Positions 45,969 to 55,899 are shown, counted from the stretch's first letter. The stretch: DNA of 64,000 bases from Mariniphaga sp041684965 (GCA_041684965.1 JAWLGR010000008.1:122212-186211); one strand, 5' to 3'. Made by a program: numbers and translations. The notes: generated by a model from the letters alone, not told the origin.

Positions 45969-48014
45969 CTATTTTTGAAAATTACATGAAATACCGGCCT
46001 TCAGCCATCTTCCAGGTTGAATAACATTACCTATATCATAATACTGTTGGTTAAATAGATTGTTTGCCGATAAAAAAAGATCCAAGTGACCCAATTCCCA
46101 TACAACTTTTGAATCTACTGTCCAAAAAGGCCTGTATTCAACTTCACGGGTATAGGACCCTCCATCGAAAAGTGTAAAAGTTCCTTCTCTATCCTGAAAA
46201 ACTGCATTAATATCAATGAATATTTTTTTTGAAATCTTCTGGTTTACTGAGGCCACAAATTTATTCCTGAGATTATCCATTACATAATAGGATAAGAATG
46301 AACCTTCTTCTTTTTGTTGCTGATTGTACAGGTAGCTAATTCCTACTCTGGCTGGCAGGTTCTTATTCAGATGAATCTCCGGAAAATACGTGAGGGTTAT
46401 TTCCATCCCCCGGCTGTTAATTTCTGTATGATTTGTTGATTGCCATAATTCATCCTCTTCAGCGCGAATCCAATCAATCAGGTCGGTACCTTTCCGGTGA
46501 AAAAAAATCACATGCCCTTTTAAAACCCTTGTGCTCAATTTACCTCCACCTTCAAGAGCAGTCACCTTTTCTGGCTTTAAATCCGGATTCCCAACATTTG
46601 TAGGTCCTGAATAATATAAATCGGTAAATGTAGGCATCCTTAAAGATGTATTCCATGAGGCAATTAATTTAAACGACTGGAATACAGGATAACCAACATC
46701 AAATCCCGGAAAAAACTTAATTCCTTCCTGCCGGTCTGTGATGTAGTTTGCCATTACACCTGCGGTAAACATTAATTCATCAATGTAAAAAGTGTGTTCT
46801 GCAAAAAGAGATGCATTTCTGCGGATTTTAGAGTGCGTAAAAAATTTTTCTTTACCTGAAAAAGTAATTGTTTCTTCCAAAGGATCACCCAGCACATTAC
46901 TTAATATGGCTTCTGAACGAAATCCGGTTCCAAATGATGTTTTACCACCCATCCAAGTAAACCATGAATTCAGATCAGCTCCCCAAACATCAGTGCGGTG
47001 AAAGTTATGATTTGCATACCAATCAGGTGCATTTTCACGAAACAGCATAAAAGTATCGGAATGCCGGCGCCAGTAAATTGCAGGTGTCAAATTCATTTTT
47101 GTTTGTGATTCAAATCTTGCCGAACCAAAATAGGTCTGAACTTTTTCAAACTGGTTAGGATATACTGGTGTGTAAAAACTATTGGCACCAAATTGCTTGT
47201 CTGCAAATCCACCCTGAAAAAAAAGCGCTCCTGTATTGGATGCATACTCTCCTGAATAATAAATATCAGACGATTTGAAATCCGTATTATCTATGTAACC
47301 ATCCGATTTTTTCCTGTTTCCGGCAAGCATCTGAGAAAACCGGCCTGACCGGATGCTGCCTGAAACTCCGGCATTTAAATACCCGAAACTTCCTGTCGTG
47401 ATATAAGTGGATAGTTGATCGTGGTCTGGTTTTCGGGTTATAATATTAATAGCTCCCGAAAAAGCATTTGGCCCATATACTCTTGCAGCAGGGCCTTCAA
47501 GTATTTCTATTCGCTCAATCTGAGCCAGACTTACCGGTATATTTAGATTATGATGTCCGGTCTGAGGGTCCGTAATATTAATCCCATTGAGGAGGATAAG
47601 AATCTGGTCGAATGTGCCGCCGCGGATGCTTATATCTGCCTGAACTCCTTCAGCACCCCGTTGTCTGATGTCAACACCTGCAACATACTCCAGTAAATCC
47701 TGAACACTTTCCGCCGGCATTCGCTGAATCTGCTTCGCATCTATAATTGTAAGAACCCGTGCTACCTGTGAATACAGTACCGGTGCCCTCGAAGCAGTGA
47801 CTTCAATTTCATCCAGATCATACTGCATTTTAATTTCAGTTGTATCCTGGGGCATGGCAACAGCAGAAACAGGGACTGATAAAAAATAGCTGACTGATAA
47901 GGTTGAAATTATAGCAACTTTCTTTAATGTAGAATAAAGTGAATAACTCTTCCTGCCCCATTTTCTGAAAAACAGCACATTAAAATTCCGGTTTGATTGA
48001 ATTTGATATTTCAT
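45969..48014 (-). CDS. TonB-dependent outer-membrane receptor (BtuB-like)
   Basis: The 681-residue protein has a long signal region ending near AVAMPQ, a plug domain at about residues 75-185 (VTASRAPVLYSQVARVLTI, 'VQDLLEYVAGVDIRQRG', DISIRGGTFDQILILLNG) and a 22-strand barrel ending in the aromatic C-terminus AGISCNFQK. The plug most resembles BtuB and other vitamin or siderophore receptors. Substrate is unclear; no cobalamin riboswitch was recognised upstream. It is divergent from an ECF sigma gene 463 nt away. Confidence 0.9.
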   Translation of the reverse strand: MKYQIQSNRNFNVLFFRKWGRKSYSLYSTLKKVAIISTLSVSYFLSVPVSAVAMPQDTTEIKMQYDLDEIEVTASRAPVLYSQVARVLTIIDAKQIQRMPAESVQDLLEYVAGVDIRQRGAEGVQADISIRGGTFDQILILLNGINITDPQTGHHNLNIPVSLAQIERIEILEGPAARVYGPNAFSGAINIITRKPDHDQLSTYITTGSFGYLNAGVSGSIRSGRFSQMLAGNRKKSDGYIDNTDFKSSDIYYSGEYASNTGALFFQGGFADKQFGANSFYTPVYPNQFEKVQTYFGSARFESQTKMNLTPAIYWRRHSDTFMLFRENAPDWYANHNFHRTDVWGADLNSWFTWMGGKTSFGTGFRSEAILSNVLGDPLEETITFSGKEKFFTHSKIRRNASLFAEHTFYIDELMFTAGVMANYITDRQEGIKFFPGFDVGYPVFQSFKLIASWNTSLRMPTFTDLYYSGPTNVGNPDLKPEKVTALEGGGKLSTRVLKGHVIFFHRKGTDLIDWIRAEEDELWQSTNHTEINSRGMEITLTYFPEIHLNKNLPARVGISYLYNQQQKEEGSFLSYYVMDNLRNKFVASVNQKISKKIFIDINAVFQDREGTFTLFDGGSYTREVEYRPFWTVDSKVVWELGHLDLFLSANNLFNQQYYDIGNVIQPGRWLKAGISCNFQK

Positions 48015-48477
48015 CTTTAAATTTTAAAAGCAAAGATAACATGATTCCCGTTTTTAGAAAAAGTCAACTCATTACCGAAAGCCAGGTTCTGAAACCGCAA
48101 CTGAAAACTACGAGGCTGGATTTTAGAAACAATTGTGGAATTTGAGGACACAAGTGTGTAATTCTTCCCACAAAATAAAAATCCTTTATAAAAGTCTCCC
48201 CATTATATCTGAACGGATACCTCTACTAATTAGGATATTGCATGTTTAAAGAAATTTTCGGCACAAAATTTTAAGTAAGGCTAACCAGTATAAAACATAT
48301 AAGTTGGAATAGAACAAATATTTTTTAAAAAATGGATGGATATAGAAGAAATCAATTAGTGATAGAAAATAACAACTACAAAAAGAGTTTTAAATCTTTT
48401 TTATCTGTTTAATCAATTCTATATTTGTTTTAACCAAAAGTAAAAAATTAGTAACAAACTAAAAATAAAAAAGCGCC
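48015..48477. other. 463-nt divergent intergenic region
   Basis: Lies between the TonB receptor and the ECF sigma gene. It should hold both promoters. The only clear element is TATATTTG at 48420-48427. No riboswitch or small gene was recognised. Confidence 0.55.
48420..48427 (+). promoter_or_regulatory. Candidate -7 element of the ECF sigma gene
   Basis: TATATTTG matches TAnnTTTG, 50 nt before the ATG at 48478. A TTG at the -33 position was not seen. Confidence 0.45.
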
Positions 48478-48987
48478 ATGACTCAGATTCAATTTAACAA
48501 CGCACTTCTTAGTTTAAAAGACAAGTTGCATTATTACGCCTTAAGTTTAACTTCCGATTCGGAACGTGCTGATGACCTTCTACAGGAAACCATGCTTAAA
48601 GCATTGACTTACCGGGACAAATTTACCCAAAATACAAACTTTAAAGCATGGATTTACACCATCATGAAAAACACATTCATTAATGATTACCGCAGGAATG
48701 TAAAAACAAGAAATACTTTTGACGATTCGAACAATGATTTCCATCTATTGTTTTCGAAAGATAAAGTATATCCTGCACCGGATTCCTTCTACAGCACTCA
48801 GGAAATTCACAAAAGCATTAATTCGCTGGATGATGAATATCGAATTCCTTTTACAATGTTTTTGGATGGATATAAATACAAGGAGATTGCTGAGGAACTG
48901 GATTTACCATTAGGAACTGTAAAAAGCCGGATTTTCTTTACCCGGAAGAAACTTGAAAAGTCACTTAGTGAATTTTCTAACAATTAA
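48478..48987 (+). CDS. ECF RNA polymerase sigma factor
   Basis: The 169-residue protein has sigma region 2 (DSERADDLLQETMLKAL, 'FKAWIYTIMKNTFINDYRR') and region 4 (FLDGYKYKEIAEELDLPLGT, VKSRIFFTRKKL), the arrangement of the ECF group very common in Bacteroidota. No anti-sigma gene is adjacent. It is unlike the sigma at 40.3 kb, which has a different linker and lacks the LPLGTVKSR motif. It ends before a strong terminator. Confidence 0.93.
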   Translation: MTQIQFNNALLSLKDKLHYYALSLTSDSERADDLLQETMLKALTYRDKFTQNTNFKAWIYTIMKNTFINDYRRNVKTRNTFDDSNNDFHLLFSKDKVYPAPDSFYSTQEIHKSINSLDDEYRIPFTMFLDGYKYKEIAEELDLPLGTVKSRIFFTRKKLEKSLSEFSNN

Positions 48988-49005
48988 TATTGAATAATCT
49001 CGTCG

Positions 49006-49045
49006 AAAAAGATCTTCGTGTTGACGAAGATCTTTTTTTTTCATT
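49006..49045 (+). terminator. Intrinsic terminator of the ECF sigma gene
   Basis: Perfect 14-bp arms (AAAAAGATCTTCGT at 49006-49019 and its complement at 49024-49037) enclose a GTTG loop and are followed by Ts. Confidence 0.85.
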
Positions 49046-49064
49046 ATATTTCAAATAATAATTT

Positions 49065-49631
49065 ATGAATGAAATAGTTGCAGTTCACCTGGCAGAGGGG
49101 TTCGAAGAAATAGAAGCTGTTAGTATAATTGATGTTTTACGCAGGGCTGATATTAAAACTTTAATTGTATCGGTCACTGATCAGAAGGATGTAACGGGCT
49201 CACATGGCATAACTATAAAAGCCGACAAGCTTTTCCATGAATTAAATTATGAACAGGTGAAAATGATTGTTCTGCCAGGTGGTATGCCTGGGGCAAAAAA
49301 TCTAAAAAACCACCAGGACTTAAACATGCAGATTACCCGCTTTTACAGTGAAGGCAAACCATTAGGAGCTATTTGTGCCGCACCCATTGTTTTGGGTAGT
49401 TTAAAATTACTGAAAGATAAAAAAGCCACCTGTTATCCGGGGTATGAAGACCAGTTGACCGGAGCAATTGTTACAGGCAATGAGATTGAAATATCAGATA
49501 ATATTATTACCGGAAAAGGAGCAGGCGTAGCCATATTGTTTGCACTCCGTATAGTTGAAATGCTTAAAGGAAAACAACTCGCTGATGAGCTCGCTGAAAA
49601 GATGGTCTTCCAAATCCCTGCACACACTTAA
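49065..49631 (+). CDS. DJ-1/PfpI family protein
   Basis: The 188-residue protein matches the DJ-1 branch: acidic residue in AEGFEEIEAV, nucleophile Cys in GAICAAPIVLG, and His near TGSHGI. Family members remove glyoxal adducts or hydrate methylglyoxal; some are chaperone-like. Cytoplasmic. The end overlaps the convergent purL gene by 4 nt. Confidence 0.9.
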   Translation: MNEIVAVHLAEGFEEIEAVSIIDVLRRADIKTLIVSVTDQKDVTGSHGITIKADKLFHELNYEQVKMIVLPGGMPGAKNLKNHQDLNMQITRFYSEGKPLGAICAAPIVLGSLKLLKDKKATCYPGYEDQLTGAIVTGNEIEISDNIITGKGAGVAILFALRIVEMLKGKQLADELAEKMVFQIPAHT

Positions 49632-52600
49632 ATTTCTGCCGGCTGATTTTTCTTGATTCTAATCCAGTCCCGGGCATTTACAAAAGCCTGGAGCCATGGA
49701 GCAACCTCTTCCTTTTTTCGCTCTGCCGGGTAATAAGCCCATTGCCATGGAGCAAATGACCGCTCAAGGTGAGGCATCATTGCCAGATGCCGGCCATCGT
49801 TTGAACAAATTGCTGCTGTTGCATATTGCGAACCGTTGGGGTTAGCCGGATATGCATCGCTGCTGTATTTCAAAGGTATACGATACTGGTCTTCTTCATA
49901 AGGAAAAGCAAATTTACCTTCACCATGAGCAACCCATATCCCCAGTTTCATTCCACTCATATTTTTAAGCAGCACCGAATTATTTTCAAGAACATCAACA
50001 TTCAGAAATATGGATTCAAATTTACCGGAATCATTGTGCAGCATTTTGGGCCGGTCGTCATGTTCAGGATATACCAGCCCTAGTTCCACCATCAGCTGAC
50101 AACCGTTGCAGACACCCAAACTAAGGGTATCTTCCCTGTTGTAGAAGCTTTCAAGGGTTTTTCGTGCTTTTTCATTGTATTTAAAAGCTCCGGCCCACCC
50201 TTTTGCCGATCCCAATACATCTGAATTGGAAAATCCTCCGACAAAAACAATCATATTAATGTCTTCCAGAGTTTCACGCCCTGAAATTAAATCAGTCATA
50301 TGAACATCCTTAACATCCAAACCTGCCAGATACATGGCATAAGCCATCTCACGATCACCGTTTACACCTTTTTCACGTATGATTGCCGCTTTAATTCCTG
50401 ACGGGCTCCTTCGGTTAAGGTCAATTCCATAATCAGATGCTTTACCGGAAAAATTGCGAAAATCAAACTTCAATCCTAAATTTTTATAGTTTTTATAACG
50501 TTCAAGGGCCAGTTCTTTTCCACTTTGTTTCCTGTCGAGAAGATAAGAAGTTTTAAACCATATATCGCGCAACGCATCAATGTTAAACATCTCTGTAGTT
50601 TCATTGAAAAGAACCGTCAACGTTCGTTCGGCAACAGGAAAACCAAGAGAAACAAATTCTACTTCCTGTTCTCTCAAATAACTCTTAACTTTTTCATTAT
50701 CGGCGCATTGAACAACAATACCGGGATTTTCGCTGAACAGGACTTTCGTTAGATCTGCCTCTCCAATTCCGCCTAAATCCAAACTCATACCTCCTCTAAT
50801 GTTACTGAAACACATCTCAAGCAAGGTAGTAATCAACCCTCCTGAGCCAATATCATGTCCTGCAAGTATCAGTTCCTGCTCAATAAGGTTTTGTACAGCA
50901 TCAAAAGCGTTAACAAATCTCTCAGCATCTATTATCTCAGGAGAATTTTTACCAATTTTATTAAGTACCTGTGCAAAAGCACTTCCTCCCAATTCTTTTT
51001 CAGAAAATGAAAAATCAATGAATAGAATTTCTTTAGTTTCGTCGTTCACCAGTACCGGCTCCACCACCTTTCGTACATCTGACACCTCTGCTGATGCGGA
51101 AATGATCACAGTCCCGGGTGCAAGAACCACATCATCAGCATATTTCTGGGTCATCGACATGGAATCTTTCCCGGTAGGTATGTTAATCCCCAGTGCACAT
51201 GCAAAATTACTGGCTGCCTCCACTGCATAATAGATTCTGGCATTCTCTCCCTGATTCTTTGCAGGCCACATCCAGTTGGCACTTAATGACACACTCCGGA
51301 TACCTGCGGGAAGCGGGGCCCATATTATATTTGTTAATGCTTCTGCTATCGAAAGGATCGAACCATTTACAGGATCTATCAATCCGGCAACTGGTGCATG
51401 CCCGATTGATGTGGCTACTCCTGCCCTTCCCTGGTAATCCAATGTAAAAACCCCCAGATTGTTGAGCGGCAATTGCAGTTTACCTGCTCCCTGTTGTTTG
51501 GCTATCCGGCCACTTACTGACCGGTCTACCTTATTTGTGAGCCAATCTTTGCAAGCCACTGATTCCAATTGAAGTACCCATTCGATGTATTTCCCCGTTG
51601 CTTCCGGAGAATATTCAATATTTTCAAAATCGACCGGCTCAGTAGAATCCTCCAGCACCATTTTGGGTGAATTTCCAAACATATGGCCCAATTGCCAATC
51701 AATAGGTTTCTCACCGGTTTTCGAATTCTCAAAAGTAAACTGCATGTCGCCGGTAGCTTCACCAACAACATAAAAGGGTGCACGTTCCCGTTCAGCTATT
51801 TTTTGCAATAATGACAGATTTTCCGGGTTCATAACCAACCCCATCCGCTCCTGCGATTCATTCCCAATAATTTCCTTTTGCGATAATGTGGGATCACCTA
51901 CAGGCAATTTGCTTGTATCTATTTTACCACCAGTTGTTTCCACCAACTCAGAAAGGCAATTCAAATGACCACCTGCTCCGTGGTCATGAATTGAAATAAC
52001 AGGGTTCTCATCCGACTCGCTCAGAGCACGGATAGCATTGTATACCCTTTTCTGCATTTCAGGATTGGCCCGCTGAACTGCATTCAATTCAATGGCATTT
52101 GCAAACTGTCCGGTTGCTACCGATGAAACAGCTCCACCTCCCATACCAATCCGGTAATTATCACCACCAAGTAATACAATCGAATCACCTTTTCTGGGAT
52201 TGCTTTTTAAACTGTCGCGTTTATTCGCAAATCCTATTCCACCGGCAAGCATTATTACCTTGTCATAGCCATATTTTTTTTGCTTTTCAAAATGTTCAAA
52301 TGTTAATACCGATCCTGCAATCAATGGCTGTCCAAATTTATTTCCAAAATCACTGGCACCGTTCGATGCTTTTATCAGTATCTCTTCCGGTGTCTGATAC
52401 AACCAGTTTCGTTCTTCTGTTGCCTGTTCCCAAGGACGGTTTGTTCCGGTCCTCGGATAGGAAGTCATATAAACTGCAGTACCTGCCACAGGAAAACTTC
52501 CTTTACCTCCTGCCATTCGATCGCGGATTTCACCACCGGTTCCTGTCGAGGCCCCGTTGAAAGGTTCAACTGTCGTTGGAAAATTATGCGTTTCAGCCTT

Positions 52601-53332
52601 AAGTGAAAGTACTGTTTCAATTTCTTTCGCTACAAAAAAATCAGGTTTATCCTGCGTTAAGGGAGAAAACTGAACTGCCACCGGGCCTTGCACAAATGAG
52701 CAATTGTCTTTATATGCCGATATAATTTTATTTGGATTCTCATACGAAGTTTTCTTTATTAGCTGAAAAAGGGAAAGCTCCATTTCCTTTCCATCTATAA
52801 TAAAGGTACCATTAAAGATCTTATGCCTGCAATGCTCCGAATTTACCTGAGCAAATCCATAAACTTCGCTATCGGTAAGCGGCCTTCCAATAGCTGATGA
52901 AACCGATGACAGGTATTCTATTTCATCAGTGCTGAGTGCAAGACCTTCAAGTTGATTGTATTGGGCAATATCATCAATATACATAATCGGGTCCGGCTTC
53001 TTTTCAATAGTGAAAAGCCTTTGCGACAGACCTTTGTATTTACGTTGCAGCATGGGATCAAACACCGCATTTTCATTCTCAACCTCAATAAATTCTTCAA
53101 TCCTTGCAATACCGTTAATTCCCATATTCTGGGTAATCTCAACTGCATTGGTACTCCAGGGAGTCAGCATTTCCCTGCGGGGACCAACAAACCAGCCTTC
53201 CAGTACTTCCTGGTCTAAAAGACGTGCACCGGAAAATAACCAAATCAACTTATCGATATCGCTGGGATTCAGTGGATGAATTGCGTCCACTGCTATAACT
53301 GTATTATTTTGGGTTCTGAAAAAATAAATCAT
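49628..53332 (-). CDS. purL: Phosphoribosylformylglycinamidine synthase
   Basis: The 1234-residue enzyme makes FGAM from FGAR, glutamine and ATP in purine synthesis. It is the long fused form, with a PurS-like N-terminus, two AIRS-like ATP-binding halves (HCRHKIFNGTF near residue 190 and 'ETHNFPTTVEPFNGASTG') and a C-terminal class I glutaminase with Cys in LGVCNGCQLMVELG and His in VAHGEGKFAF. The frame extends 34 codons upstream, but relatives begin at MIYFFRTQ, so ATG 53332 is used. No operon partner; it converges on the DJ-1 gene. Confidence 0.95.
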   Translation of the reverse strand: MIYFFRTQNNTVIAVDAIHPLNPSDIDKLIWLFSGARLLDQEVLEGWFVGPRREMLTPWSTNAVEITQNMGINGIARIEEFIEVENENAVFDPMLQRKYKGLSQRLFTIEKKPDPIMYIDDIAQYNQLEGLALSTDEIEYLSSVSSAIGRPLTDSEVYGFAQVNSEHCRHKIFNGTFIIDGKEMELSLFQLIKKTSYENPNKIISAYKDNCSFVQGPVAVQFSPLTQDKPDFFVAKEIETVLSLKAETHNFPTTVEPFNGASTGTGGEIRDRMAGGKGSFPVAGTAVYMTSYPRTGTNRPWEQATEERNWLYQTPEEILIKASNGASDFGNKFGQPLIAGSVLTFEHFEKQKKYGYDKVIMLAGGIGFANKRDSLKSNPRKGDSIVLLGGDNYRIGMGGGAVSSVATGQFANAIELNAVQRANPEMQKRVYNAIRALSESDENPVISIHDHGAGGHLNCLSELVETTGGKIDTSKLPVGDPTLSQKEIIGNESQERMGLVMNPENLSLLQKIAERERAPFYVVGEATGDMQFTFENSKTGEKPIDWQLGHMFGNSPKMVLEDSTEPVDFENIEYSPEATGKYIEWVLQLESVACKDWLTNKVDRSVSGRIAKQQGAGKLQLPLNNLGVFTLDYQGRAGVATSIGHAPVAGLIDPVNGSILSIAEALTNIIWAPLPAGIRSVSLSANWMWPAKNQGENARIYYAVEAASNFACALGINIPTGKDSMSMTQKYADDVVLAPGTVIISASAEVSDVRKVVEPVLVNDETKEILFIDFSFSEKELGGSAFAQVLNKIGKNSPEIIDAERFVNAFDAVQNLIEQELILAGHDIGSGGLITTLLEMCFSNIRGGMSLDLGGIGEADLTKVLFSENPGIVVQCADNEKVKSYLREQEVEFVSLGFPVAERTLTVLFNETTEMFNIDALRDIWFKTSYLLDRKQSGKELALERYKNYKNLGLKFDFRNFSGKASDYGIDLNRRSPSGIKAAIIREKGVNGDREMAYAMYLAGLDVKDVHMTDLISGRETLEDINMIVFVGGFSNSDVLGSAKGWAGAFKYNEKARKTLESFYNREDTLSLGVCNGCQLMVELGLVYPEHDDRPKMLHNDSGKFESIFLNVDVLENNSVLLKNMSGMKLGIWVAHGEGKFAFPYEEDQYRIPLKYSSDAYPANPNGSQYATAAICSNDGRHLAMMPHLERSFAPWQWAYYPAERKKEEVAPWLQAFVNARDWIRIKKNQPAEI

Positions 53333-53512
53333 GAGACAGTTGTTTTTATGGACAATAAATATGTCGTTAAACGCGCTGCAAAGATAGAAAATATTCATAG
53401 GTAACTGGTTACCCGGTTGAGGAAACAACCTCAATTTAATACACGAATCTTAAAAAACCTTAAACATACTGTTATCTAAATTATTTCAGATTAATTTGTA
53501 AAAAATTCAATA

Positions 53513-53839
53513 ATGATCCGAAATTTTTTAATCCTGTTGGGAATAGTATTCCTGGCAGCCTGCGGAGTTCAGCACCGGTTACAAAAATCATATACAGGGA
53601 AACCGGTTTCATACCTTGAAAAGGAATTTGGCAATCCAGATGCTATTACTTTAATAGGGGGAGACTCTGTTTATATTTTCAAAAAGACAGAAGAATTACG
53701 AAGTACTGAAATCAGCCAGGGGAAACTTGCACTTGATCCAATAGTTACACCTTCGGCAATTAAAACCGAACGTTTTTATTTTACTATCAAAAGGGGAAGG
53801 ATTACTGAAGTTCGCACTGATCAGGAATATGCACGCTGA
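53513..53839 (+). CDS. Small lipoprotein
   Basis: The 108-residue protein has a lipoprotein signal with a good lipobox (ILLGIVFLAAC, Cys17). The mature part contains YTGKPVSYLEKEFGNPDAI, like the SmpA/BamE-type fold in which a short helix precedes paired strands, and a basic strand FYFTIKRGRITEV. Similar small lipoproteins occur in many Bacteroidota; no function is known. It is followed 107 nt later by tRNA-Leu. Confidence 0.7.
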   Translation: MIRNFLILLGIVFLAACGVQHRLQKSYTGKPVSYLEKEFGNPDAITLIGGDSVYIFKKTEELRSTEISQGKLALDPIVTPSAIKTERFYFTIKRGRITEVRTDQEYAR

Positions 53840-53946
53840 TTCAGGAACATTTTTTCACAAAACCGGTTGGGTTTAAAGTTTTTTTTTACTTTTGCACTCG
53901 CAAATAAAAATATGCCTTTTTAAAAGGCAGGCGTTCATTAAATCTT

Positions 53947-54032
53947 GCCCAGATGGTGGAATTGGTAGACACGCCAGGTTGAGGGCCTGGTGGCCGTTTT
54001 TGGCCGTGCAGGTTCAAGTCCTGTTCTGGGCA
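53947..54032 (+). tRNA. tRNA-Leu (anticodon GAG)
   Basis: The acceptor stem pairs GCCCAGA (53947-53953) with TCTGGGC (54025-54031). The D arm is GGTGGAATTGGTAGACACG-like, the anticodon stem CCAGG/CCTGG frames the loop TTGAGGG with anticodon GAG at 53981-53983, a long variable arm (GGCCGTTTTTGGCC) marks a class II tRNA, and the T loop is GGTTCAAGTCC. CCA is not encoded. Confidence 0.96.
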
Positions 54033-54039
54033 CAGACAC

Positions 54040-54078
54040 AAAACGCAATCAGCTAAATTTTAGAGGGTTGCGTTTTTT
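54040..54078 (+). terminator. Intrinsic terminator after tRNA-Leu
   Basis: AAAACGCAA and TTGCGTTTT (54068-54076) pair around about 19 nt and are followed by further Ts. It lies 8 nt past the tRNA. Confidence 0.7.
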
Positions 54079-54088
54079 AATTTTGATG

Positions 54089-54110
54089 TTTTCCCCACAT
54101 TTTCCCCACG
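54089..54110. repeat. Two 11-bp tandem repeats
   Basis: TTTTCCCCACA and TTTTCCCCACG lie head to tail. Similar sequence can flank integration sites, which is a weak hint. Confidence 0.5.
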
Positions 54111-54252
54111 AATTAGTCATTCTTTAAATATTTCCGCCCGAGAGATTAACCACCATTTAAAAGGATTACAATTAATTAAGTGCGAAATTTATTTTTCCTA
54201 TGTTGACCGGCACACTTTTACTTTGGGCGTCCGGGCGGGCTTTCCGTTAAAT

Positions 54253-54284
54253 CTTTCCGTTCCGATGATTATCGGAACGGAAAG
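54253..54284. repeat. Perfect 14-bp inverted repeat
   Basis: CTTTCCGTTCCGAT (54253-54266), loop GATT, and its exact complement (54271-54284). No T-run follows. Confidence 0.75.
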
Positions 54285-54597
54285 GATATCACTGCAATCC
54301 CTGACGCATTCCCCATACCACAAACGACACTCCCCCCTCCAGGGAGTAACAAAATGTCTATTGTTTTCAGGACTGCATTACGCACAAACAATTGAAGCGG
54401 AAACAGGACTATGTACCACAATCCTGTTGCAACCTAAATCTGTTTTATCCCATTTGAATACAAATGTTAAAAGTGCGGAAATTACGGAATCTTTCGCGGA
54501 AAATACCGCAAATGATAAAGTCTGGACTCATTCATATTTCCTTTGTTTCCGTGCTTTTTTCCGTTCCCACCGATAGGGCGGGCTTGGTATCATTGAA

Positions 54598-54662
54598 CCC
54601 ACACACCCCATTGAATTATAAAATTACTTTGTAATGTTCTATAATTCAATGGGGTGTGTGGG
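54598..54662. repeat. Perfect 23-bp inverted repeat
   Basis: The left arm starts CCCACACACCCCATTG and continues to 54620; its exact complement runs 54640-54662. The 19-nt loop contains a further small palindrome, ATTAC-TTT-GTAAT. It is too long for a simple terminator and resembles the ends of a miniature element folded together. Confidence 0.8.
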
Positions 54663-54768
54663 GATGCGTGACACTAGCTTTTCACTTTTTTTTGTAAAAA
54701 AAATGTGTAGAAAAAAACACGCGCCCATCTCCAATTTCTCTCCCGGGGTCTTTCATTGTCGATGGTAC

Positions 54769-54840
54769 GGATTGGGTCCCGGCTTTGCCCCCCAATCCTC
54801 GCTGTCGTACTTTTCTTTGTTTGCCTCCATAGAAAAGTAC
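54769..54840. repeat. Two short inverted repeats
   Basis: GGATTGGG/CCCAATCC (54769-54776 and 54791-54798) and GTACTTTTCT/AGAAAAGTAC (54807-54816 and 54831-54840). The second, with TTTGCCTC between, resembles an intergenic repeat I associate with Bacteroidota; this is from memory. Confidence 0.55.
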
Positions 54841-54942
54841 CAAAAGAAACGGCTCCGATGGTATCAGCTCCGCAGGTTCCGCTGATGGGTCTGTAGAATT
54901 TTGAATACAAATAATAATAACTGACTATCAGGCAATTATTGA

Positions 54943-55827
54943 GTGTATTACTCAAGTTCGCAGATTAGTCGGATAATAGTGATAACATTTTTTAAAAACA
55001 GGGTAACTAGAATTGATCTTCAGATCAGAAAACATCTTTTATTGATTTTGGTTTCCACTTTGTTGACAGGATGCGTGCTTAACCTGGTAACAGGCCGCAA
55101 CCAGTTGAGTTTAGTCCCTGAATCGGAGCTGCAGTTTATGGCTACCAGTAAGTATAAAACGTTTTTATCGGATCACAAGGTATTAAAACCGGCCGGCAAC
55201 AAAGATGCTGCGATGGTAGAACGCGTGGGTGCGCGTATTTCAAAAGCCATTACAAAGTATTATATAAGCCAAGAGCAGGAATCAGTAATTGCTGGCTACA
55301 ACTGGGAATTTAATACCATAGACGATAAAGCGGTTAATGCATGGTGCATGCCCGGCGGGAAGGTGGTTGTATATTCAGGGTTACTGCCGGTAGCTCAAAA
55401 CGAAACAGTACTTGCCATTGTGGTTGGCCACGAAATTGCACATGCTATTGCAAAACATGGCAGTGAACGAATGAGTCAGGGAATGATGCAGCAACTGAGA
55501 GGTATGGCCTTACAGGCTGCATTGTCACAAAAACCCCAGGAAACTCAAAGTATGTTTTTGCAATCGTATGCCATTGGAAGTCAGGTCGGAGCTATGTTGC
55601 CCTGATCGCGGCAACAGGAAATTGAAGCCGACCAGTATGGGTTAATATTTGTAGCCATGGCAGGTTATAATCCGCAGGAAGCAATTCCTTTCTGGGAAAG
55701 AATGTCAAATGCAGGCGGCGGAAGTCCACCTGAATTTTTAAGCACCCAACCTTCCGAAGAAACAAGAATAAAAAAACTGAAACAATTTATGCCTGAAGCT
55801 ATGAAATACTACAATCAGAGCAATTAA
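54943..55827 (+). pseudogene. M48 family metallopeptidase lipoprotein gene interrupted by TGA
   Basis: The frame encodes a lipobox (LLILVSTLLTGC), the zinc motif GHEIAHAIAKH and, after a TGA at 55603-55605, continues in the same frame with SRQQEIEADQYGL, which holds the third zinc ligand, to TAA 55825-55827. In relatives an aromatic residue stands where the TGA is (LPYSRQQE or LPFSRQQE). The stop therefore divides one M48 protein of about 290 residues, and the first part alone cannot bind zinc properly. Other genes here end in TGA, so the codon is a stop. The start is unclear; GTG 54943 or GTG 54979 are options. The gene adjoins the hairpin-rich stretch. A sequencing error is possible. Confidence 0.8.
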
Positions 55828-55899
55828 ACAACGTGGAAAAGTAAGGTTTCATACCCTTTGATTAATTGATTTAAAAAATTGTAGTTAGATTTTTTTAAT

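Larger units (their letters stand above)
54033..54942. other. 910-nt hairpin-rich stretch downstream of tRNA-Leu
   Basis: No convincing gene is present, although frames of 117 and 83 codons exist. The base composition is less AT-rich than the neighbours. It contains five inverted repeats, a short tandem repeat and, at its right end, the start of a broken metallopeptidase gene. This suggests a former integration site next to a tRNA gene, but no integrase remnant or tRNA-end duplication was found. Confidence 0.6.

Noticed and set aside
48015..48477. Possible cobalamin riboswitch before the BtuB-like receptor
   Set aside because: No recognisable B12-box sequence was found on the relevant strand.
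54223..54885. Two frames of 117 and 83 codons in the hairpin-rich stretch
   Set aside because: They run through inverted repeats, have odd composition and no start context.
55603..55605. TGA as selenocysteine or reassigned codon
   Set aside because: Other genes in the window end with TGA, and the expected residue is aromatic rather than Cys.
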